Assembly (NCBI GenBank): GCA_002633005.1
Contig: NMRA01000100.1
Location: 511,042 to 575,041 of the forward strand
DNA: 64,000 nucleotides
Direction of reading: 5' to 3'
Origin: Phoronis australis
Taxonomy: Eukaryota; Phoronida; Phoronidae
Part shown: positions 11,601-20,231 of the stretch, one piece after another
Numbering within the stretch: position 1 is the stretch's first letter
Layout: each line of letters starts with the position of its first letter
Position numbers and translations under genes: made by a program
The notes under the pieces: model-generated
The model's database searches: none
Seen by the model: only the letters and a program-made list of their open reading frames with translations
What the model was told of the DNA's origin: nothing

Positions 11601-14600
11601 CAGTTCCAAGCACAACAGCTGTAATCTCGTCGCAGTCTCGTAATAAATAAATTCAAAGCAATTGCACATTGAACATTGGCTCATTTTAACGAAGACAATA
11701 GATTTCCTGTACCTAGCAGTCTTATATGTGTCGTAAAATTTTTGGCATCTTGTCTTTGGAATTTTCTGTTTGTAAAATTGAGACCTGTTGCTGATGAAAA
11801 GGGAATGTGGAGATTTTTGCAAGTCGAAGTTTCTGTGAATACTTACTACATCAAAGTGTAGCCCTTCGTCGGCATGCTGGTGTCATGAACATTGAAACTG
11901 GCTTCAACATTATTATTCATAAATGATGTGAAATTCATCCAAAATCAATTGTTTTAAGACTGCAACTATGTTAAGAAGGTCAACTATCACGTGTTGTGCC
12001 ATAACAGCTGGTCTAATTACAGTAAACCAGTCGTCTGCATTTGTCGAGCTATGTATCTTTTAAAGGTGTCATGATTAATTAGATCCAAACTGTAGGAATA
12101 GGGAAACGCTTTGCGGTAAATTACCTGTCATGACAAACAAATACTATAACAGTCAGTTCCGACTCAATTCACTTGACTGTCATGGCATGCCAGTTTGCTT
12201 GCACTCAGCTGTCATGATGTGGAATAACGAGGTATTTTGTTTGTTTTTTGTGGCTTTAATTTAACATATCTCGCAAAAAGCAAATTATCTGTGGATCAAA
12301 GAAAGAACCGATTTGTGTTCTGTTTTGGTTGACTATGCTTATTGTCCTGGTCTGCAAAATTTTAATTAGGACCAAGCAAGCAGAAGTCACTTTCTTGATC
12401 TCATTTCACTTAAGAGTTCCATGTCGGATGTGCTGGCTATTGTTTTGTTGCTATTTCACACTGTCTTGTATTTGTGAATTGTAAACATAATAGTCTCATT
12501 TCTCCCAGGATGCTGTAGTATGTGTTATCTGCTTTCTATTCACCATATATATATTGTGTCTCCTAATTAGCCATCTACACGGCTGCCATGGAAATGCTTA
12601 GTGGAGGATCAGAGATAGCCAAGAGTTGTCGCACACCAGATATAATGGCCGATGCTGCTTACCTTATCCTGACGAAGGACAGTAGAAAATTCACGGGTAA
12701 CTTTTGTATAGATGACGCGGTGCTGAAAGAGGCAGGGGTCACAGACTTGGATAAGTACAGTTGTGTGCCAGGTAGGTTTGCCATAACTGTTCAATAATTT
12801 TGTTAGGCAGTCTGGAATTGTTTCTTAGAAAAATATCTTGAAATTGGTTTTTCTTAGCAGAAAACTGTGAAAAGGATTATGCCTAAAGGTTCTGAACAAT
12901 ATAGGATTTGAGGAATAGCCACCTTCTATTAAACAAACCGTACTTGCGTCATATGTTTCTCATTAAACAAGAAGACAACTGTTCTTGAGGAAAGAAGTTT
13001 GTTATTTGGCATGCAATTCATTAGTGAACAAAAAGGGCTTTAGGACTGTTCCAGTAAAATCCGTGTGGGAGGGGAGGGGGCGGCAGTAGAAATAAAAATT
13101 CACGGGAGGTGGTTCCTGTAAGAAGTGATGCATTAAAAATGGGTGGTATTTTTTGACTAGTTAATGTTGACAGTTTGGTTACTTCAGCGTCAAAACTCAA
13201 AAAATGTAATTGGCATATATCCTGACTTATCCGAATTCAAAAAAGCCCATATTGCCAGTGAACAGAGTGCAATACGTTCACTAAACCATTAATCAAGTCA
13301 TGGGCAACTTGATTTGAGCCAACTGTTTGTCTGCAGTCCTATTGAATTGAAAAGTTATGCAACACTAAACTGGTGTTAACACATATAAGAAAATTGATGA
13401 TTTTTAAATAAAAAGTATGAGGAGTAAGATAAACAAGTTCCAATATTCACTTGACATAGAAGTATAAAAGAGTTTGTGGACACAGTTTGTGATTCATAGA
13501 TCCTTATAATTGAAAAAATGTTCATTGAAATTATAGACATATGGTGAACAGAGCCACCTAGTGGCTGCCAAAAGTATTGCTCACAGGCTACTTTAGTTTT
13601 TGACAATATTGGACAAGACAACTAGTTCTTGTCTGTCAATCATCTAAGTTCTTAACAGGTCCTCCTGGAGGCAATTTGTTTGCAAGTGTTTGATTTTATA
13701 TGTTAACCTATTAAAAATAATTAAAAAATTATGGGTCATGGGTTGGAGAAATAAATGAAAAATACGGGCGGTGGGTACGAAATAAAAGTGCCTTCCCCCC
13801 TCCCATACAGATTTTGCTGGAACAACCCTTAATGGGAATTGATAAGAATTGGAAAAAAATAATTTAGATAGTGACGACCACAAAATAGGTTGTTTTTAGT
13901 GACTGTAGATGGTTCAGCATTAGGGTTTATCCCTTCTGTGGGTGTGTTCCTATTTCGCTGTCACATTTATCACCATGCTGTTCCAGGGACTGATCTGATG
14001 CCAGATTTTTTCTTGGACGACGTGGACCCTCTCCAGAGAGCAGGTGGTGCTACTGCTGCAACGACAGTGTTTTCTGCTGGTGAAGTGGGTAGTATATTCA
14101 ACACCATCAACGGCATGCTGAGTGCAGATCTTGTAAAATCCATTAGTGGGATATATGCATTTGAGCTGAGTGGTATGTTGCTATTTATCCAACAGTATCT
14201 TTGCATGTCGTGTTATTGGAACTTGTGCTGTTATCATTTGGCAAATTTTTATGCCGATACATAACAGTAGTTTTCAGAATTATCTGGACAACTTTAGATT
14301 TTAACATAGTTTAATTGCACAGATTTGCAACTAATTATCTCTCTCCCGTCTTCCTGTCTCACTCTCGATTCTTCTCTTTCCCTCTCAGTCTTCCACTTCC
14401 TGTTATGCTTCTCTTCTCTCGCACGCAGATGATTTACTACTTTCAAGTTTTGAGTGATTATTTTTGTGTGGTTTTGATAAAGGGAGCATTGCGTCCTGAG
14501 ACAATAATGCAATGAGAAATAACAGCAGAGTCTGATCTAGTTAGTCATTTCTTAGCAGAGTCTGATCTAGTTGGTCATTTTTGAGCAGAGTTAGTCATTT

Positions 14601-17600
14601 TTGAATCTACTATGAAAAAAAAATGTTGCAGTAGTGTGGTTACTTTTCAAGTGATACATAAATTCTAGTAGCCATCAATACTTGTGGAGAATACGTTTGA
14701 ATGTTGACTATTAAAATCACCTTCGTTGCATTGCTTCGTGCGGTGACATTGTCTAGTCAAAAATTTAATTGTAGTTTGGTCAGGTGCTTTTTCCTATGAA
14801 ACTGCTGCTAGTAAACCTACAGTCTTTTACACCACTATGACTGTGTTTGGCAGGATGATATGAGAATGAGATCATGTAAATCTTTGTGAGATGTCACTTC
14901 TTTAACATGAATGGATTTGGTATATTTTGTACCACATAGTGGCCATTTTTATGCGCCCACATATTTATATGTGGTCGCATATTGCGGTCATCTTTATCTG
15001 GGCATCCGGCGTCCGCAGCTGTGTCTGCTAAACCCCTTACATGATCTTGATGAGATTTGGTAGATATGTTCCTGTGAAGCTGACGACAGATTTCGACGAA
15101 TTTCGGACCTCTCCGACTACCGGTGTGCCCCCTAGTGGCAGTTTTAGTTTTTTAGGTTTACCTCTGTATCTTAAAAGGTGGTCAATGGATTTTCATGAAA
15201 TTTGACAGATTAGCATTTATTAGAGAGGTGACGCTATCTTGTAGGTTTTGGTTGAATTCAAGGCATTTTGCACCACCTAGTGGTCATTTTTACTGTTTTC
15301 GAGTCTGTTTTTTGGCGTCCGTCCTTCTATCAACCAAACTGCTCTAGGGATGATTTTGAAAATTGGCTTATGCATGTATGTTCTTACTGTGAAGAGGGCG
15401 GCTGTCGATGGTTTTCTGACGATTTCGGCAACTGTGGAACCTCCTAGTGGCTGTTTTGTTTGTCTCTGTGCTCTTGGTTGTATCTCCTAATCGCTCTACA
15501 AAATCTTTATTGAATTTTGCTGACATATTTATATAAAGTTGACAACAGAGGACGATGACTTTCGGACTGATTGGACGACTGGTGTGCCCCCTAGTGGCAA
15601 TTTAATTTTTTTAATTTTGCATCTGTACCTTCAAAGATCCTCAACGGATTGTCATAAAGTTTTGCAGATAGGCATCTGTTAGTGACCTGACGCTGACCTC
15701 TGGTTTTCGGTTTGATTTGTGATATTTTGCGCCACTTAGTGGCCATTTTACAGTCTTGTTATTTGGCGTCTACCCCTCTGTCAACCAAATTAGGAATGTA
15801 TGTTTCTAATGTGAAGAGGAAATCTGACAAGGATTTTGTGACAACTTCATCTACAGTGGCGCCTCATAGTGGCAGTTGTTTTTTTGCACCTATAGGCTCC
15901 TACTGGCAATTTCATTTTTTCGTTTTTCGTTTTCCTCTGTTTCTCAGAAGTTCCTTGACAGGTTTTTATGAAATTTGGTATAATCTCATGGGCTTAAAGG
16001 AGAATGCCACCCGATTTTAGTCTTTTTTGGCGTCTTAATCGGTCTATATCCACATTGCCTCGCATACAGTCGACCTTACCTTGCCAAGAGGTGTCGCGTT
16101 AACCTGTGAGGAAGTTGAGAAACGATGCTAGCGATGTCGGTGGTTCATATGCAGAGTGAATGCCGCTATGTTGCGGTGCATCGTTCCCGCTTGTCCAAAC
16201 TAAGCAGCTGCGAGGAAAGCGGGTATATCGTTTTTTTTTACTTCCTCGAGAGTCCGAAATGCTGAAGAAGTGGCTCATGGTAGTGAAGAATGAAATGTAC
16301 GCTGTAAATAGCAAGTATGAGGCCGTGAAACATCTCTGTGTCTGTGGCATGCAGACGTCAACAGTGCCTCAGTGACGAATGCCGGCTTACCAAATAACTC
16401 CATGTTCCGTTGTCTGAGCTTGTTCACGTTGCCTCTCTAGTATTTCTTCATCACTGTATTCCTGTTCGAATTGATAGCCTGTAAAACTTAACGATCCACC
16501 TGCGAAGTCGGGACTGATGAGCTCTAGCTCGTCCTAAGTTGGGATTGCGAGTTGCCATTTTGGCATTTAGTACTGAGCATTCTGTTTCAAAATGCCTTCT
16601 CACCCTAACCAACTGAAAGAAAGTCTGTCTCATTAGATGCAATTTGTAATGCCTTTGGAGTGTTTGTTAGTGCAAATGATTTGAGAAGCCAGCAATGAAT
16701 AAATCACTGCGTTACCGGCTTTAGGTGCAATAAAACTAATTGACGGGACACCGAGGCCTTGAGAGCTCATGCTAATTTAGTGTTTGCTGGCAGAAACTGT
16801 TGTGAAACAACTCGATTTCCATCCCACGGCTAGGTGTTAGGGGAATCTTTATTTACGTTTACATTACTCAAATAATGATTGTCAATGTACAACTTCTGCC
16901 CAGATGGTGCTGTGGCCAAAGCGGAACCCGGCGAGCGAATTTGCGGCCCCCGACGAGTGAAGTAGATTTGCAGTTTCGTGGCTAATTCACCAACATATTC
17001 ACGTGCACATTACTTTGGCTCACTAGTATAGTATTTTCTTGACTCGAAGTGTAGTTTCCACTGAACTTTGGCTGGTTTATGTTAGTAATGTCTGATCAGT
17101 TTCCGAGCCACTGGCTGGGATAACAAGGAAGTCAATCCGGCCGGCGGCGACGGGCTTGATCGGGCTCCGAGCCACTAGCCTGGATAACAAGCGTTTTGTG
17201 TTCAGAACTCAAAAATCATTAGTCTAAACAACACCGTGACAGATCTAGATTCTCCTGTCTGTATCTCATGGAAAATACTTCGAAATTATCTCCGAACAGA
17301 CCCCAAACTCCTGTTACGGACCGTATTGGCCTGCCGAACTTTGTAGGCTACGGTGTGTCCAAATACCAATAAATCCGTAAGAGCGAAATAAAACAACACG
17401 TTTTTATAAGAACTCGGTGTATTTTTAAGGGGTTTACATCGAAGTTTTATGATTTATTGGTGTTAAACGATGACTTCAAGCGATAAGCTGACACCAGTAA
17501 CCCGTGTTGTGAACTGCTGAACAGACTGCGTGCGAAACCGATGACGTGATTGGATAATTTCAACACCTCCGTCTGCCGTAAGGTGTCAGGTAACGCAACC

Positions 17601-19798
17601 GTACGTGTCGTTATGGAGTAGAACTACTCGGTCTAAATTGATACAAATTAGGTTGTTTTTTGGGTGGCATGCTCCTTTAAAGGCACGGCAATACAGTAGT
17701 TTGCCATGCTTGCTTTTGTATCTTTGGAACTCTTGGGTGGATATTCATGAAATTTAACGTATAGGTTTTGTAGGATGGTTTGGCTTACTCTGCGCCACCT
17801 AGTGGCCATTTTGTCATACTAATAAACTCCTCTTCCAGCATACTGTTTGTCCCAGGATCATTTTTGCTTTACATTGCTCATGTTTCTTCTTGAAAGAAAT
17901 GTTATTTGGCTTTTAAGTTCTCTGCTATGGGTCATCCAGCAGTTTATCTCAAGGCAGTGATTTTATATTCAACTAGAAAATAAAGGTCTGTTGTTGCTTA
18001 TGATTCGAAAGTGTGTTGTACAACATGTAAGTTTGGGTAACATAAAGCCACCTAATAGGCCTTTTATAAGGTGGATTTTTGTCCATATTCCCTTGGTGTC
18101 ATGGTGCTAACCTGGTGCTGCAATGCGGGACTATGTTTGAGATTTCTTACACTGTTTTCCAAATGCAGGGTCATAGGATTTGTGCGAGGTTATGCGGCAA
18201 AATGACCCTTTCGTTGCATTTTTCTGTGTAGTTTGGAAAGCCAAATGTGGTCTAGTGGGCTGGCTTTGTTTAATAACGATTTTATCAGTGAATTATACTT
18301 GTGTGAACTCGTGTTTCTGCATTTCTGGTAAGTATATGCTGTGACATGTGCATTGTGTACTTTGCTCTGGATTTAAATATGATCATTGGGGTTTACTACG
18401 TATTTTCCCCTTTCTAGGTGATGAGGAAGGATCATGGTACCTTGACCTCAAAAACGGTCAGGGGTCAGTGGGCCAGGGTTCACCATCGGAGCAGGCCAAC
18501 TGCACATTCACCATGGATAGCAGTAACTTTGTGAAAATGTTCCGTGGCGAGCTCAAGACAACCACAGCCTTCATGCTGGGCAAGATGAAGATTAAGGGTG
18601 ACATGGCGCTAGCAATGAAACTTGAAAAATTGATGGGGAAAATGAAAACAGAGCCAGCAGCTAAGGCGGGGTCAGACAGCACCAATCAGCAGACAACAGC
18701 ACCACCATCGGGGCAAGTTGGCGGAGTCTTCCAGCAGATCAAAGCCTTGTTGAGCGAAGACTTAGTTAAGTCTGTTAATGGAATCTACGCATTTGAACTG
18801 AGTGGTAAGATGGAGTGATTGTGCGTTGTACAATTTAGACCTGTTGGCATGATTGGTCATTTGAGTTTGTTACTACAGAAGAGTGTTTTCCACAAATCAG
18901 CAAACCTGTCTGTCTTTTTTCTCCTTTGGCATTTTATAAAATGCTTGACATCAAGTTATAATAAAGAGACAAACATCTTCTTGCAGTAAATCATTGAAAT
19001 TTCAAAGTAAACTTTTTGGGGTAATTTTTTATGATTTCAGTTTCCATCGCAATTTTTCTTGTAACTCTAATGAAACTACACAACTTTGAAAATTCTTGTC
19101 AGCTGTTGAAAATGTGTTACATAATGCATCTGTTCTCAGACTGTTAAGTGTGGCAATACACAGTGTCAAAAGCCACTTCTTATTTGATTGCATTATTCTA
19201 GTACTGTCTATTCAATGTCTATTACTGAACCAAACTTACAAACTCGGAATGTGCTTGGTGTTTATGATTTTAGCTACAATCTTTTCTACCGTAGCACTTA
19301 CTACAGCTTGTTACACCTGCAAGGCTACACAATGCTGACCTTCAGTACACTCACTCAAAATTTCTTAATTCACCAATTTAATTCAGTTTTCAACTTAAAG
19401 CTATAAGTTGCACAATACAAACATATGCGTATCATTTCTTTATCAAAGGAAGCATCCTGTACCTATACTTTCAGTTATCTATGCCCAGTCTCAACCATAA
19501 GTACAGTCCTACGTCCGTAGACTAAGTAACAAATTTTGTTTTTCATTGATTACTAGGTAATGAGGCTGGCAACTGGTTCCTTGACCTCAAGAATGATACT
19601 GGCGCTGCTGGCCAGGGGGCACCACTGGACAAGGCCAACTGCACATTCACAATGGATAGTGACAACTTTGTTAAAATGTTCAATGGTGAGCTCAAGCCTA
19701 CGACTGCATTCATGTTGGGAAAGATGAAGATCAAAGGTGATATGGCGCTGGCAATGAAACTGGAGAAACTAATGGGACAGATGAAGTCAAAGTTATGA
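8608..19798 (+). CDS. HSDL2: Hydroxysteroid dehydrogenase-like protein 2 with two SCP2 domains
   Basis: Nine exons (8608-8624, 8897-9060, 9583-9796, 10595-10698, 11164-11265, 12571-12771, 13987-14172, 18418-18804, 19557-19798) sum to 1617 nt: 538 residues and a stop. Residues about 7-260 form a classical short-chain dehydrogenase: the cofactor loop TGASRGIG (16-23), NNAS (100-103), structural N125, and catalytic S152, Y168 and K172 (YTMAK). A first SCP2 lipid-binding domain lies at about 301-406, a Gln/Thr/Pro-rich linker at 407-429, and a second SCP2 domain at about 430-538. The C-terminal SKL is a peroxisomal PTS1 signal. HSDL2 is a peroxisomal protein linked to fatty-acid metabolism whose physiological substrate is not settled. 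The family norm is one SCP2 domain and about 410-420 residues. The start is chosen by the match of exon 1 (MVKNTG) to the family N terminus. Confidence 0.95.
8897..9060 (+). CDS. HSDL2: HSDL2 exon 2: Rossmann nucleotide-binding segment
   Basis: The acceptor is ctgttacag and the donor gtaggt. It encodes KLAGRTLFITGASRGIGK and continues to the conserved 'PHPKLPGTIYTAA' segment characteristic of HSDL2. Confidence 0.95.
9583..9796 (+). CDS. HSDL2: HSDL2 exon 3: central SDR segment
   Basis: The acceptor is ttttgtttag and the donor gtgtgt. It encodes residues 61-131 with 'IDILVNNASAI' and 'MMGINGRGTY', whose N125 is the structural Asn of the SDR tetrad. Confidence 0.95.
10595..10698 (+). CDS. HSDL2: HSDL2 exon 4: catalytic serine segment
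   Basis: The acceptor is acttttcag and the donor gtaagt. It encodes 'HILNISPPLNLNPKWF' with catalytic S152, and ends in phase 1. Confidence 0.95.
10934..11163 (+). repeat. Decayed tandem copies of the intron 4/exon 5 junction
   Basis: Units beginning at 10985, 11045 and 11104 repeat the start of exon 5 (11164) with spacings of 60, 59 and 60 bp. Each carries about 35 bp resembling the exon head (ta-ac-ctatggccaagta-type sequence through 'atgt(c)tatgtg') and about 25 bp resembling the intron tail ('aatcagttatatt'). In the exon-5 frame all three units stop at TGA straight after the Met of 'MSM'. A shorter possible fourth unit lies at 10934-10983. Confidence 0.8.
11164..11265 (+). CDS. HSDL2: HSDL2 exon 5: catalytic Tyr/Lys segment
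   Basis: The acceptor is attttatag and the donor gtacag. It encodes YTMAKYGMSM with Y168 and K172, then 'LGMAEEF' and 'IAVNALWPRT'. It is the only unit of the local repeat series that continues in frame. Confidence 0.95.
11266..12570. other. HSDL2 intron 5
   Basis: 1.3 kb of AT-rich sequence. I see no repeat family member, RNA gene or exon in it. Confidence 0.6.
12571..12771 (+). CDS. HSDL2: HSDL2 exon 6: C-terminal SDR segment
   Basis: The acceptor is cctaattag and the donor gtaggt. It encodes 'AIYTAAMEML', 'PDIMADAAYLIL' and 'KFTGNFCIDDAVLKEAGV', the substrate-lobe region conserved in HSDL2. Confidence 0.95.
13044..13831. mobile_element. MITE-like element in HSDL2 intron 6
   Basis: The left end near 13044-13085 ('ctgttccagtaaaatc' then 'gtgggagggga') is matched in inverse orientation by the right end near 13795-13831 (reverse complement 'ttgttccagcaaaatc' then 'tatgggagggggg'). 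Identity over the first 30 bp or so is roughly four in five. The interior is non-coding and the exact edges are uncertain. Confidence 0.5.
13987..14172 (+). CDS. HSDL2: HSDL2 exon 7: SDR-SCP2 linker and first half of SCP2-1
   Basis: The acceptor is gctgttccag and the donor gtatgt. It encodes 'PDFFLDDV', a short Ala/Thr linker, and the SCP2 start through 'VKSISGIYAFELSG'. Its end (residues 297-330) is paralogous to the end of exon 8. Confidence 0.95.
14524..14603. repeat. Short tandem repeat, 30-bp period
   Basis: Units begin 'agcagagtctgatctag' at 14524 and 14554. A third at 14584 lacks about 10 bp. Confidence 0.8.
14930..15980. repeat. Higher-order tandem array built on a C(C/A)TAGTGG motif
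   Basis: The motif occurs near 14930, 15130, 15280, 15445, 15593, 15735 and 15865. Blocks three motifs apart are most alike: the 'gtgccccctagtggca' pair lies about 462 bp apart and the 'gc(a/g)ccac(c/t)tagtgg' pair about 455 bp apart, with flanks such as 'cctctgtat...atttg(c/a)cagat' repeated. This gives a unit of about 455 bp with three sub-repeats. The array resumes after the transposon with another 'gcgccacctagtggcc' at about 17797. Confidence 0.7.
15998..17676. mobile_element. Kolobok-like DNA transposon remnant with TTAA target sites
   Basis: Both ends carry the inverted repeat AGGAG(A/C)ATGCCACCC and are flanked by TTAA (15994-15997 and 17677-17680). The interior contains a broken reading frame on the plus strand at about 16160-16340 with THAP zinc-finger features. 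TTAA duplications plus a THAP-containing transposase are characteristic of the Kolobok superfamily. The element is inserted in the CTAGTGG array, so it is younger than the array. It is not autonomous. Confidence 0.75.
16155..16345 (+). pseudogene. THAP zinc-finger relic of a transposase
   Basis: One frame gives 'CIVPACPN' followed by a stop and 'AARKAGISFF'. A neighbouring frame continues 'LLPRESEMLKKWLMVVK' and later 'YEAVKHLCVCGM'. The pattern (paired Cys, then F-x-x-P-R-E, then K-K-W) is that of a THAP DNA-binding domain. Frame changes and a stop make it non-functional. The same relic is seen at about 62960-63160. Confidence 0.6.
18418..18804 (+). CDS. HSDL2: HSDL2 exon 8: extra SCP2 exon (phase 1-1)
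   Basis: The acceptor is cccctttctag and the donor gtaaga. The 387 nt are exactly 129 codons. The first 77 residues (330-406) complete SCP2-1 and are paralogous to exon 9 (61 of 77 identical by direct comparison). A Gln/Thr/Pro linker follows, and the last 34 or so residues, through 'VKSVNGIYAFELSG', start SCP2-2 and are paralogous to the end of exon 7. Because both edges are phase 1, skipping this exon restores the ordinary single-SCP2 protein (409 residues) in frame. Confidence 0.95.
19557..19798 (+). CDS. HSDL2: HSDL2 exon 9: second half of SCP2-2 and PTS1
   Basis: The acceptor is ttgattactag. It encodes the SCP2 C-terminal half ('WFLDLKND', 'FVKMFNGELKPTTAFMLG', 'KIKGDMALAMKLEKLMGQMK'). 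It ends SKL-TGA, an optimal peroxisomal import tripeptide. Confidence 0.95.
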
Positions 19799-20231
19799 GA
19801 TGGTCTGCAATATATGTCTGAGGATGGTTGAGGATGTCTATTAAGGATTATACGCAACATCAATAAGCCCCCAAATGTCTGCTCTCTTGGAAAGTTCCCA
19901 AATGTAATTAACAACTTGGCTGCATCTGTACACCTGCTGCATGCATCAAGTTATTCCATATTAATATTTTGGATGCGAATTAAGACAGCAAACATTTTTT
20001 ACAGAAATTTTAAAAATCTTTGAGACTTACTGGACCATATCCTTCTGTGATTATTTCTGGAAAGTATTTTACCTGTAGTTGTCAAAGATTTCTATTGCTT
20101 ATTTTGAGATAAATTTATTTGTCTTGTTCTCAATCATTTTGATTCCTCACCAGTTGCTGTGCTGATGTGGACATAAAGTGTTTTAATTAAAAATCATTTA
20201 GATTCATTGAGTGTCCATGTGTTTGTTGATC
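19799..20231 (+). other. HSDL2 3' untranslated region
   Basis: AT-rich sequence from the stop codon to the inferred poly(A) site. No upstream canonical hexamer was noticed before 20186. Confidence 0.6.
20186..20231 (+). terminator. Probable HSDL2 polyadenylation signal
   Basis: ATTAAA at 20186-20191 is followed 20-40 bases on by the GT-rich 'gtgtccatgtgtttgttgat'. This pairing of a hexamer and a downstream element is the usual metazoan arrangement. Confidence 0.6.

Larger units (their letters stand above)
14173..18417. other. HSDL2 intron 7, repeat-laden
   Basis: The largest intron of the gene (4.2 kb). It holds a 30-bp tandem repeat (14524-14603), the CTAGTGG higher-order array (14930-15980 and 17690-17830) and the Kolobok-like element (15998-17676) inside that array. 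No exon was recognised. Confidence 0.8.

Noticed and set aside
19543-19914. 123-codon minus-strand frame
   Set aside because: Antisense shadow of HSDL2 exon 9.
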